From contig OZ244581.1 in NCBI GenBank assembly GCA_965217935.1, positions 620,001-684,000 of the forward strand: DNA of 64,000 nt, written 5' to 3'. Every line of letters starts with the position of its first letter. Positions within the stretch are counted from its first letter, which is position 1. The position numbers were made by a program, and so were the translations under genes. Source of the DNA: JBBROS01 sp965217935 (lineage in GTDB: Bacteria; Pseudomonadota; Alphaproteobacteria; Acetobacterales; Acetobacteraceae). Shown here one piece after another: positions 55,389 to 63,653 of the stretch. Under the pieces are notes generated by a model that saw nothing but the letters and a program-made list of their open reading frames with translations, was not told the origin of the DNA and did no database searches.

Positions 55389-56890
55389 GGCCGTTCCATG
55401 CTGATGGGCGCGCTGTGCACCTCCGGTTCGCGATACAGCGGATAGAGAGAGCCGACGATCCGGTCGATTTCGGCCACGTCCAGCCACGGAGCGCCATCGA
55501 ACGTCGCGGCTTGCTCCGCCGGAAGGCGCACCGGGGCCGCGCCGGGCGGCGGGTCGCCGAACCCGACCAGCGGGCTTCCCCGCTCCAGCAGCTTCCGCAC
55601 CCCTCGGGCGCCGATGCGGTGATAGCTCATGGTCTCGACCTCCAGGCCCGGCACGAAGGCTTTCACCACGTGCACGTTGCCGGCGCCCGGCGGCGACCAG
55701 TCACAGTAAAGGATTTCCATGCCGGCCGCCTCGAAGCGCCGGGCCAGCTCCTCGACCAGCTTCGTGCCGGAGAGAGGGCCGTCCCACGTTGGGAGTGCGT
55801 CGAACGCCTGCACGTCGCGGCGGCTGAGCGCCGTGTCGGCCAGCAGGGCCTTCAACGCCGATTGATCAAGCCCAAGCCAGCCCACCATCTCGCGCAAGGT
55901 CCGGCTCTCTTCGCCTCCGAGCGTGTGATACGCGCGGAAGCGCTCCAGGTAGCCAGGCGGCGTGATGTGCCGGATCGCGTCGAGCGGGGCATGGCTGAAC
56001 GCCTTGCGTACGCGCGCCGCCGCGAATTCCAGCAACGCCTTACGCAACGCATGTTCGCGATCAAGCGAGGCGGCCTCCCCGGCGCCCGTGACCATGATCG
56101 GAAACGCCGCCTGCGCCCCGTCCCGCTCGGCGCCGACGCAGTAGACATTCGCCGTCCCGAACTCATTGGCCGCGAACTTTGGGATCACCTCGATGCCGAG
56201 ACCGTTCAGATGGGCCAGCATCGCCCGCGTCTGCGGGTCCTTGGGACCGTCCCCGAGGTCGAGCGCGATGCCCCGGTCCATCGCGCGGAACCCGAGGCCG
56301 TTCCCGTCGCGCTGCAGCAACTCGCAGATCCCGTGGCCGATGGCGAAGTCGAGCGTAGGCCCGGCGCCGAGGCCGTTGGTGATCGGCGAGGTGAACGGCT
56401 CGTAGCCCGGCGAAAGGTCTCCCACCGAGCACGCCGCGATGTCGATCGGCATCCAAACCGTATCGCCGGACGGCCAGCGTCGCGCCGGAACCCATTCGAG
56501 CGTGGTCTCGTGATCCACAGGGCTTCCGGCAGGAAGGCAGAGCGTAAGCGGATCGGCGACGTGGCGCTCGCCGAGCCGGTCGCGCAGCGAGGCGTAGCTC
56601 CCGGTCCGCCGCTCCATCGCCTGAATCTGCGCGGCCGAATGCACCGCCTCGGCCAATTCCCCCGTCGTGCCGATCAGGGCCGCGGCGTCGTCCATGCCGT
56701 ATCCGACGCCGTGCGGCGCCACGCCATGCCACGCCGTGCCGTCCTCGTTCAGGAACATGGCATTCCAGCAGGCAACGCCGGTGCGGTCGAGGCCGGCGAG
56801 CGGGAACAGCTCGACCCGGCCTTGCGGCATCGATTCGACGTAGGCGCGCGCTGGCTCAGGCAGATCGGGAGGCAGGACGTGCTGGTTCAT
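55385..56890 (-). CDS. YcaO-family ATP-dependent enzyme
   Basis: 501 aa. YcaO fold signatures: GMDDAAALIGTTGELAEAVH (ATP/Mg Glu-x2-Glu region), AIGHGICELLQRDGNGLGFR (E-x3-R), LGIEVIPKFAANEFGTANVY, SLDREHALRKALLEFAAARV, and KAFVPGLEVETMSYHRIGAR. YcaO enzymes phosphorylate amide oxygens to form azolines, thioamides or amidines. There is no TfuA, no E1-like partner and no precursor-peptide gene nearby; the neighbours are sugar and inositol enzymes, so the substrate may be a small molecule. 18 bp downstream of the Gfo/Idh gene. Confidence 0.9.
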   Translation of the reverse strand: MNQHVLPPDLPEPARAYVESMPQGRVELFPLAGLDRTGVACWNAMFLNEDGTAWHGVAPHGVGYGMDDAAALIGTTGELAEAVHSAAQIQAMERRTGSYASLRDRLGERHVADPLTLCLPAGSPVDHETTLEWVPARRWPSGDTVWMPIDIAACSVGDLSPGYEPFTSPITNGLGAGPTLDFAIGHGICELLQRDGNGLGFRAMDRGIALDLGDGPKDPQTRAMLAHLNGLGIEVIPKFAANEFGTANVYCVGAERDGAQAAFPIMVTGAGEAASLDREHALRKALLEFAAARVRKAFSHAPLDAIRHITPPGYLERFRAYHTLGGEESRTLREMVGWLGLDQSALKALLADTALSRRDVQAFDALPTWDGPLSGTKLVEELARRFEAAGMEILYCDWSPPGAGNVHVVKAFVPGLEVETMSYHRIGARGVRKLLERGSPLVGFGDPPPGAAPVRLPAEQAATFDGAPWLDVAEIDRIVGSLYPLYREPEVHSAPISMERP

Positions 56891-56908
56891 CGGATTCCGT
56901 TTCAGGCC

Positions 56909-57916
56909 TCAATTCGGCGGGACGGCCATGGATTGCGCCTTGAGGATCAAACGCATCATGGCGAGATCGGCCTCCGCGGCGAACGGGAATGCGGCGCCGC
57001 CCAGGATGGAGTCCGCGAAGGCCTCGACTTGATTGAGGAACGGCGAACGGTCGGCGCCGGGCGCCTTGATCGGCTGCGGCACCCCGGTTGCGGCGTCGAT
57101 CAGCTCCAGCGAGCCGCCAGGCGTCTGCCCCATCGTGTCCCGGGCGATAGCTTGGCCGGCGGTGCCGACCACTTCAAGCCGCCGGCGAGGCAGCGTCTCG
57201 GGGCAATTATACGCGACATGCATCTGCACCAGGACGCCCGACTTGCTCCGGGCCATCAACAGCGCCCCGTCCTCGACCTGATAGCGGTGAACGCGCGCCT
57301 GGCCCAGGGCGGCCACGTCAACCAACGGCTCGCCCAACAAATAGGACGTGAGATCAAGCCCATGCGGCGCCAAGTCCATCAGCGGGCCGCCGCCGGCACG
57401 GCGCGGGTCGATGCGCCAGTTGTCGCCGGCCCAATCGGCTGGCAGCCAGCAGGCGTAAACGATCCGAACCGCGGTGACGGCGCCGAGCCGGCCGTCCGCG
57501 ACCAAGGCGGCAAGGGCCTTGTGCGCGGCGTGAAAGCGCTGGTCAAAGGCGGTCGCATACCGGACCCCGGCCCGGCTGCACGCCTCCACCATCGCCTCTG
57601 CGTCCTCATACGTGGTCGCCATCGGCTTCTCGCACAGCACCGGAAGCCCGGCGCCGGCAGCCGCTTCGACCAAGGGCCGGTGCGCGTGATTGGGGGCGGC
57701 CACGTAGACCGCGCCAAGTCCGGGCGTTGCGAGGAACGAGTGCAAGTCGGCCTGGGCGCCCGTGCCGAAAAGTGCTTCGGCACGGCTGCGGGACACCGGG
57801 TCGGGATCGTAAAGCGCTGCGATCCGCCCGTTGGCGCTGGCCTGAATCGCCGGGCCGACGTAGTCCCGGGCGACCCAGCCGCATCCCGCGATCCCCCAGT
57901 TCAACGCCGCTACCAC
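56909..57916 (-). CDS. Gfo/Idh/MocA-family NAD(P)-dependent oxidoreductase
   Basis: About 335 aa from GTG 57916 (alternative TTG 57904), overlapping the methyltransferase stop. Rossmann start LNWGIAGCGWVARDYVGPAI, then VYVAAPNHAHRPLVEAAAGA, LCEKPMATTYEDAEAMVEAC (catalytic EKP), RFHAAHKAL and GGPLMDLAPHGLDLTSYLLG (His of the active site). The family oxidises sugars or cyclitols (for example inositol 2-dehydrogenase). In this operon an inositol or glycoside oxidation step is plausible. Confidence 0.9.
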   Translation of the reverse strand: MVAALNWGIAGCGWVARDYVGPAIQASANGRIAALYDPDPVSRSRAEALFGTGAQADLHSFLATPGLGAVYVAAPNHAHRPLVEAAAGAGLPVLCEKPMATTYEDAEAMVEACSRAGVRYATAFDQRFHAAHKALAALVADGRLGAVTAVRIVYACWLPADWAGDNWRIDPRRAGGGPLMDLAPHGLDLTSYLLGEPLVDVAALGQARVHRYQVEDGALLMARSKSGVLVQMHVAYNCPETLPRRRLEVVGTAGQAIARDTMGQTPGGSLELIDAATGVPQPIKAPGADRSPFLNQVEAFADSILGGAAFPFAAEADLAMMRLILKAQSMAVPPN

Positions 57917-59043
57917 GACTGCGGAAGGTCCAGCAGGACGCGGCGCCGCACCAAGCCATCGATGACGGCGTCGGCGCCCGCGATCGCCGTCTCCGGACCC
58001 GTCGCCTGCAACGGATAGGTGGCGAGCGGCCCATACTCGGTCTCGTAGCGTTCCGACGGCCAACGGATTTGCTGGCCGTGGTAAAGCGGGTTGCGCCGCA
58101 ATGGGGTGCCGGGCTCGGGCAAGGCGAACGCCCCCAGCACCGGACGAGCGGCGCCCGCCCGGGACGCGATGGAGATTGCCGGCGCATCGGCAAGCGCGTC
58201 CGCCGAGGCGGCCCTCGGCGCACGGACCTCGATCAGGGCAGCCGTCAACTCCTGGTCGTCGAACAGGACGGCATCCTCGAACAAGCCGGCATAGCCGCCG
58301 GGCCCGAGCGGACTGCCGTTGGAAAAATTATCGACCAGCGAATTGTGGGCGTGCCCGACCAGCGCGCGTCCGGCCAGCCGCTGCATCTCCGCGGCCACAT
58401 GCGGCTTGTTCGGCAGGAAGTAGAACGCATCGTGGCAGAACACCGTGCCGAATGCGCTGTCCTCGAACGGCCAGGACGCGGCGGCGTCGAAGCAGACGAG
58501 CGGAGCCTCGGGCGCGAGGTAACGGCGTGCCAGCCACAGTTTCGCGAACACGATGTCCCCGCCGGCCACATAATCACCTCGGCGGGCGAACGCCCGAAGG
58601 AAATGCCCTGCCCCGCACGCAAGCTCGAACAACGACCCGTCGTGCCAATGAGCCTCAGCAAGAGCGAGACCGGACAGGAAGGTCGGGTCAGACCAGCGAT
58701 GGGCGAAATAGGTTCCAACCGGCCCGAAGGCCAGCATGTCCATTGCCGAACGGAAACTGATTCCATCGGCATCCCGCACCAGCCTGCGGCGGTCCTGCTC
58801 CGTCGGAGGCGCAGTCCGCGCCCAATTGTCCTGATCGGCGAGCAACAGCACGAGAGCATCGTCCTCGCGGTCATCGTCCAGCGCGGCCAGCGACGCGGAA
58901 GCCAAATCCAGCCGGTCAGCCCGGAGATACGGGATGCCCTCGATCACCGGCCACCGTTCCCCCACCGCGGCGAGCGAATGGGCCGTGTCGGGCTGTAGCG
59001 GAGCGTGGCTGATGGGGCTTCGCAGCCGGGTCCAGGAGATCAC
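57910..59043 (-). CDS. SAM-dependent methyltransferase
   Basis: 377 aa, ATG 59043 overlapping the HD-like gene stop (ATGA). Class I motif ELACGAGHFLRAFARRGDYV (about residue 140), acidic GGDIVFAKLWLARRYL, and the motif IV region GTVFCHDAFYFLPNKPHVAA. An N-terminal 100-residue extension (IEGIPYLRADRLDLASASLA) resembles Trm112-like or unrelated docking segments. C-terminal 100 residues contain NPLYHGQQIRWPSERYETEY. The methyl acceptor is unknown. Confidence 0.82.
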   Translation of the reverse strand: MISWTRLRSPISHAPLQPDTAHSLAAVGERWPVIEGIPYLRADRLDLASASLAALDDDREDDALVLLLADQDNWARTAPPTEQDRRRLVRDADGISFRSAMDMLAFGPVGTYFAHRWSDPTFLSGLALAEAHWHDGSLFELACGAGHFLRAFARRGDYVAGGDIVFAKLWLARRYLAPEAPLVCFDAAASWPFEDSAFGTVFCHDAFYFLPNKPHVAAEMQRLAGRALVGHAHNSLVDNFSNGSPLGPGGYAGLFEDAVLFDDQELTAALIEVRAPRAASADALADAPAISIASRAGAARPVLGAFALPEPGTPLRRNPLYHGQQIRWPSERYETEYGPLATYPLQATGPETAIAGADAVIDGLVRRRVLLDLPQSW

Positions 59044-59954
59044 GGCAGGCCGGCGTCCTGCAACACGGCCTGATGGAACGCCTGCGTCGGCCCGGCATGG
59101 ACCAACTCCATCTCCTCAAGCGCCTGCCCGATGGTGAACTTGGCGACCTGCTCATAGTGGCGCAACTGCAACACGCGGTCGATCACGTCGGCGGCGTGGA
59201 ATGCCCGGCCCTCCGCAGTCGAGGCATCAGGGATCATGGCCAATGCCGCTTCGGTTCGCACTCGCAACGCGGGCGGCAGCGTTTCGAGTTCTCGGGCAAA
59301 TAGCCGCCCGATGATCGGCGCAAGATGCGCTCCCAGCAATATTTCGCCGGCGAACCCGCTGTCAGGCAGAACAGCATTGTGTAGATGATGCGCCAGCGCG
59401 GCAAGGAACGCGGTCTCCGAACGCGCGCCATACTGCGGCGCGAGCGCCGCCCCGAGGACGGCGACGATGAAGCAATGGTCGCCGTGGTTCTCCGGCGGCT
59501 CCAGCAGGATGCGCGGCTTGCCCGGACACGTGGCCCCGGCGCGCGGCTGCCGTATCAGCGCCTCAACGAAAGCCGGCGCCGCTCCGCTTGCTAAGGGCTG
59601 CCCGATGAACGGATCCATCAAACCGCGCAACCGCTCGTCAACTTGGCCCGCGACCTCGTTGCAGGAACGCCGGAGCACATCCGCGGCCTCGCTCGATGTC
59701 AAGCCAGCGCGTCCCAGCACACGCGCGTCGATGCCGCCCATGCGGCACGCGGCCAAGGCTGCGGACGTCGCCGTCAGCATGACCGAGTCCACGTCCTGCC
59801 CGGCCGATAACGCGCCCCAGGACGCGCGGAACATCCTTGAGGCGACGCTATCTAAGTGAGACGCGTCCCGGACGCGCTTTAGATCGCAAAGCTCGGTCGC
59901 CAGCGGGATGAAGGCCGCCAGCGCCGTACCCTGCTGCGGTACAGCGTCAAGCAC
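59040..59954 (-). CDS. HD-like all-helical protein
   Basis: 304 aa, GTG 59954. Mainly helical with a putative HD-type metal site: PPENHGDHCFIVAVLGAALA, FLAALAHHLHNAVLPDSGFA (HHLHN where HD is usual), AFHAADVIDRVLQLRHYEQV. Phosphohydrolase-like fold is likely but the metal motif is non-standard. Sits between inositol-phosphate synthase (4 bp gap) and the methyltransferase (4-base overlap), so it could dephosphorylate the inositol phosphate or an intermediate; this is inference. Confidence 0.65.
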   Translation of the reverse strand: MLDAVPQQGTALAAFIPLATELCDLKRVRDASHLDSVASRMFRASWGALSAGQDVDSVMLTATSAALAACRMGGIDARVLGRAGLTSSEAADVLRRSCNEVAGQVDERLRGLMDPFIGQPLASGAAPAFVEALIRQPRAGATCPGKPRILLEPPENHGDHCFIVAVLGAALAPQYGARSETAFLAALAHHLHNAVLPDSGFAGEILLGAHLAPIIGRLFARELETLPPALRVRTEAALAMIPDASTAEGRAFHAADVIDRVLQLRHYEQVAKFTIGQALEEMELVHAGPTQAFHQAVLQDAGLP

Positions 59955-59958
59955 AGTC

Positions 59959-61164
59959 TTAAGCGGCCAACCATTCGAGCAGAGCGCGCTCCTGCACGGG
60001 GAAGGCGTGCTCCTCCCTCTTGCCGGCCGGCGTCATCGGCGCCTTGAAGAACAAGCCGAGCTGCTCCTGAATGCCGCCCTTGCCGCGTTGCCGGGCCAAG
60101 TCGAGCACGCGGGCAATCTCGATCACCAGGGGCGCCGCTAGGATGCTGTCCCGGCAAAGGAAATTGACCTTGATCTGCATTTTCTGGCCGAGAAAGCCGA
60201 CGAGGTCGATGTTGTCCCAGGCTTCCTTGTTATCGCCCCGCGGGCGATAATAGCGGATGTCGACCAGATGGTCCTCGACCGGGTAGCCAAGAATGTCGTC
60301 GAGCACCGAGCCCTTTGTATTCAGCTTGCTTTTCAGGCTGTCTGGGTTGTCGAGCGCCAAACCATCGCGGTTGCCGAGAATGTTGGTGCTGAACCATCCC
60401 TCGACATAGAGCGAACGGGATTTGAACGCGGGCGCCAACACCGTCTTGATGAATGTCTGGCCCGTCTTGCCGTCCTTGCCCGCGACGGGGACATTGCGTC
60501 GCTCGGCAAACGCCGTGAGCGCAGGGACATCGGCGGCTTGGCTGGGCGTGAAGTTGCCGTAAGGGACGCCTTCGGCGATGGCTGCATAGGCATAGAGCAT
60601 CGCGGGACTGATGGCCGGGTCGCTGCCGTCCAACCCCTTCTCGAATCCTTCCACCGAACCCAGCGCCGGCGCTCCCTTCTCGGGCCAGCGCTCGACCGAT
60701 GCCAGGTTGATCATAACCAAGTTCTCGATGCCGGACGTCTCGCGATGACGACGGATATCATCGCGGATGCGCTCCACTGCTTCCCGGTGGCTTTTCGCCG
60801 CCACTTTGTTGTTGCCATCGACGTTGCGGCAGAAATCGACGCTTCCGACCGCAGGCCACGGCGTCATGCCCGACAGGGCTGCCGAGACCATCTCCTGCTG
60901 TCCGCTGTCGAGCACGCGGTGCTCACGAACGGCTTGGTCCAGCGTCTCTCCGTGCAGGTCCCAGCCCGCAAAATGCAGGTTTCGATAAGCGGCGATCCCC
61001 GGAGCGGAGGCTCCGGCGAGTGGAAGCCCGGCCATGTCGTTGGAACCGGCGCGCAGCATCTCGATCCCGGCGGCGGCGGTGCTGGCAACAGCGCCCCCCA
61101 TGCCCACGACCATGACGCTGACGCGCCGTCCAGTAACGGCCGCGTCCAACCCAGAATCAGGCAT
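59959..61164 (-). CDS. ino1: Myo-inositol-1(3)-phosphate synthase
   Basis: 401 aa. Converts glucose 6-phosphate to inositol 3-phosphate with bound NAD. Motifs: VSVMVVGMGGAVASTAAAGI (NAD loop), DFCRNVDGNNKVAAKSH, VMINLASVERWPE, GVPYGNFTPSQAADVPAL, VAGKDGKTGQTFIKTVLAPA and LDDILGYPVEDHLVDIRYYR with the lysine-rich KMQIKVNFLCRDSILAAPL. First gene of the leftward run; the 220-bp gap upstream (61165-61387) presumably holds its promoter. Uncommon in alphaproteobacteria. Confidence 0.95.
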   Translation of the reverse strand: MPDSGLDAAVTGRRVSVMVVGMGGAVASTAAAGIEMLRAGSNDMAGLPLAGASAPGIAAYRNLHFAGWDLHGETLDQAVREHRVLDSGQQEMVSAALSGMTPWPAVGSVDFCRNVDGNNKVAAKSHREAVERIRDDIRRHRETSGIENLVMINLASVERWPEKGAPALGSVEGFEKGLDGSDPAISPAMLYAYAAIAEGVPYGNFTPSQAADVPALTAFAERRNVPVAGKDGKTGQTFIKTVLAPAFKSRSLYVEGWFSTNILGNRDGLALDNPDSLKSKLNTKGSVLDDILGYPVEDHLVDIRYYRPRGDNKEAWDNIDLVGFLGQKMQIKVNFLCRDSILAAPLVIEIARVLDLARQRGKGGIQEQLGLFFKAPMTPAGKREEHAFPVQERALLEWLAA

Positions 61165-61387
61165 TTGGAAATCTCTTTTCGTTTAAGGCGGGGCCACAAT
61201 GGCTCCGCCAAGGGAAACAGTAAGGAAGGAATAAGGGGCAATGCCGCGGATCGGAACCCACCGATCACCCGCTACCGGACGAACTCTTGCTGTTATTTTG
61301 ATAACGTCCGCGTGATCAGTCTCCTTAATGCGCCGCGTTAACGTCTGGGTAGCGTCGCGCTGTGTTCATATTGCGGCAATCGCGATG

Positions 61388-61786
61388 TCATGTCTCACGC
61401 GCAGGATGCACGATATCCCTCATATCGGGGCCTTGCTCGCCATCCGGGGCATCAACGTCGGACAAGCCTTCGCCGTGGGTGCTATGATCGCCCTGGTGCG
61501 CCAGGATCTCGTGCTCACGCTTGCCCTGCATCCGGTCCAGCACGAACACGCTATCGATGCCTTCACTCTCCGCAACCCGCTTGGCAGCGGAGATGGCGTC
61601 GTCGAAACTCATGGCCGATCCGTCAGACTGGCGGGGATGGGTGATTTCTTCGGGCGAACCGGTTAATACAATCTCAACCGTTGTCCGCCCCGGATTGTCT
61701 TCCTCGAAACGCCGCAATACCACCACCTGCCGGTTGGGTCCCGACGGCATCGGATCGTGCGGGGAGAGAGTATTGACCTTGACCAT
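61388..61786 (-). CDS. Hypothetical protein, 132 aa
   Basis: Acidic cytoplasmic protein with a beta-rich N-terminus (RQVVVLRRFEEDNPGRTTVE, IVLTGSPEEITHP) and a helix (SFDDAISAAKRVAESEGIDS) then VFVLDRMQGKREHEIL, followed by a His/Asp-rich tail. Looks like a DUF of small alpha/beta stress proteins, but I do not recognise it. Leftward, between the Ldh gene and ino1. Confidence 0.65.
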   Translation of the reverse strand: MVKVNTLSPHDPMPSGPNRQVVVLRRFEEDNPGRTTVEIVLTGSPEEITHPRQSDGSAMSFDDAISAAKRVAESEGIDSVFVLDRMQGKREHEILAHQGDHSTHGEGLSDVDAPDGEQGPDMRDIVHPARET

Positions 61787-61828
61787 CGTCGCCTCCGAGC
61801 GTGTTGAACGGTCGAACGGCGTGTTGGT

Positions 61829-62875
61829 TCACACGTGCGGCACATTCATCCGTTCGGCCCACGGGCGCAGCGCCTCGATGATCCCGGGATAAAGCCTCAC
61901 CCCCTCTCGGCGCTGCTGATCCCGCAGTGCCAGGCCCCGTGCCCCGGGCAAGCGGACAGGTTCCGACTCATTCGATGGCGGGTTGCGCCGGACGGCATCC
62001 GCAAGCCACCCGGATTGGCGCAAGAACCCCGCCAGGCCGCCGAACGTGGCCGGATCGGTGATCTGCAGGTAAACGGTCGCGCCCCAGCCCTCGCCAGGAT
62101 CGGCACGGCCGAAGCCGCCGAGGCCCGCGGTCAGCATCTCCACCAGCAGTCCGAGCGCGAACCCTTTGTGCCCGCTTTCCTTGCCGCCGAGCGGGAGGAT
62201 GGCGCCGGGCGGGTCGTCGAACAGCACCGACGGGTCGTCCGTCAGCGCTCCTGCGGCGTCGAGCAGCCACGGCGCCGGCATCAGCCGCTTCTCGGCATGG
62301 GAGCGCGCGGTCAAGCCGTTGGTGGTGGTCGACGTGCTGATATCCATCAGGATCGGCTGGCCCGGCGTCGGAATGCCGGCCGCGATCGGGTTCGGCGTCA
62401 GCAACGGCCGGGTCCCGCCATGAGGCGCGACGCTGGCGACGTTCGGGTCCGAGCATGCCAGTACGATCAGCTGGCCTTCCCGCGTCACACGCTCGAGATA
62501 GGCGGCGAGGCAAGCGATGTGATGGCTGCGGCGGATCACGACCGTGCAGGTCCCGTGTTCCGCCGCCCGCGTCATGGCCTCGCTGATCGCCTGGTGAACG
62601 AGCCAAGGCCCCGGCAGCCGCCCCCCGTCCAGCAACAGAGTTGCGCCACGGTCGGCAACGACCTCCGGCTCGCCCTCCGTCCGCATCCGCCCCGCAGCGA
62701 TCTCCGCAAGATAGCCGGGCAGCAGCGCCAGCCCATGCGTCGTGTGGCCGAGCAGGTCGCCCTCCAGCAAGCTCGCGGCAACCACGTCAGCCCGGTCCCT
62801 CGCCAGGCCGGCGCCCCGCAGAAGATCGCCCGCGAAAGCCAGGAGTCGGCCAGCCTCGTATGCGGGCTCTGCCAT
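61829..62875 (-). CDS. Malate/L-lactate dehydrogenase (Ldh2) family oxidoreductase
   Basis: 348 aa of the non-Rossmann Ldh2/YlbC family. LLEGDLLGHTTHGLALLPGY holds the conserved S/TxHG segment, then VVIRRSHHIACLAAYLERVT, LLTPNPIAAGIPTPGQPILM with DISTSTTTNGLT, PLGGKESGHKGFALGLLVEM. Members oxidise 2-hydroxyacids, ureidoglycolate or sulfolactate; substrate not assignable. Separated by 4 bp from the SDR gene upstream, so these form a two-gene unit, possibly cotranscribed with the 132-aa gene. Confidence 0.9.
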   Translation of the reverse strand: MAEPAYEAGRLLAFAGDLLRGAGLARDRADVVAASLLEGDLLGHTTHGLALLPGYLAEIAAGRMRTEGEPEVVADRGATLLLDGGRLPGPWLVHQAISEAMTRAAEHGTCTVVIRRSHHIACLAAYLERVTREGQLIVLACSDPNVASVAPHGGTRPLLTPNPIAAGIPTPGQPILMDISTSTTTNGLTARSHAEKRLMPAPWLLDAAGALTDDPSVLFDDPPGAILPLGGKESGHKGFALGLLVEMLTAGLGGFGRADPGEGWGATVYLQITDPATFGGLAGFLRQSGWLADAVRRNPPSNESEPVRLPGARGLALRDQQRREGVRLYPGIIEALRPWAERMNVPHV

Positions 62876-62879
62876 GACG

Positions 62880-63635
62880 CTACTTCGGCGCCATCCTCAA
62901 TGCGCCGTCAAGCCGGATGACCTCCCCATTCAGCATGACGTTCTCGATGACGTGCCCCACCAGGGCCGCGAATTCATCGGCACGGCCGAGCCTTGACGGA
63001 AACGGCGCCGACGCGCCGAGCGACGCCCGCACCTCCTCGGACATGCCGGCCATCATCGGCGTCTCGAAGATGCCGGGCGCGATCGTAACCACGCGGATGC
63101 CGTCGCGGGCCAGCTCGCGGGCAATCGGCAACGTCATACTGACCACGCCGCCTTTGCTCGCCGCGTAGGCCGCTTGGCCGACCTGCCCGTCGAAGGCGGC
63201 GACGGACGCGGTATTGACGATTACGCCGCGCTCATTGTCCGCCCCCGGCTCAACCCTCGCGATCGCGGACGCAGCGAGCCGGATCATATTGAATGTGCCA
63301 ACCAGGTTCGTCGTCACCACGCGGGCGAAGCTATCGAGCTGATGCGCACCAGTCCGCCCGACAACCCGCTCGCCGAGAACGATCCCGGCGCAATTGATCA
63401 GCCCGTGCAGCGCGCCAAATCGTTCCGTTGCCGCGGAGACGGCCGCTTTGCCGTCCGCTTCTCTGGTGACATCGGTTTGGACGAATATCCCGCCCGCTTG
63501 CGCTGCTATGGACGAGGCATCCGTGACGTCGGCAAATACGACGTTCGCGCCTGCCCCTGCGAGCCGTTGCGCCGTTGCAGCGCCGAGGCCGCTTCCAGCG
63601 CCGGTGACGAGGTAAGTCTTACCGGCGATCTGCAT
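62880..63635 (-). CDS. Short-chain dehydrogenase (HSD17B10 / type-2 3-hydroxyacyl-CoA dehydrogenase-like)
   Basis: 251 aa. Cofactor loop VTGAGSGLGAATAQRLAGAG, NAG as LINCAGIVLGERVVG, catalytic Ser in VNTASVAAFDGQVGQ and YAASK (Tyr/Lys intact), C-terminal IRLDGALRM. The insert VVGRTGAHQLDSFARVVTTN is typical of the HSD17B10 subgroup, which acts on 2-methyl-3-hydroxyacyl-CoA. Directly upstream of the Ldh2 gene and 18 bp from infC. Confidence 0.92.
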   Translation of the reverse strand: MQIAGKTYLVTGAGSGLGAATAQRLAGAGANVVFADVTDASSIAAQAGGIFVQTDVTREADGKAAVSAATERFGALHGLINCAGIVLGERVVGRTGAHQLDSFARVVTTNLVGTFNMIRLAASAIARVEPGADNERGVIVNTASVAAFDGQVGQAAYAASKGGVVSMTLPIARELARDGIRVVTIAPGIFETPMMAGMSEEVRASLGASAPFPSRLGRADEFAALVGHVIENVMLNGEVIRLDGALRMAPK

Positions 63636-63653
63636 AGGACACGACCTTACCTA

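Noticed and set aside
55415..58018. 867-aa frame antisense to YcaO and Gfo/Idh genes
   Set aside because: Arg/Gly/His-rich shadow; the minus strand has intact families with 4-base gene overlaps.
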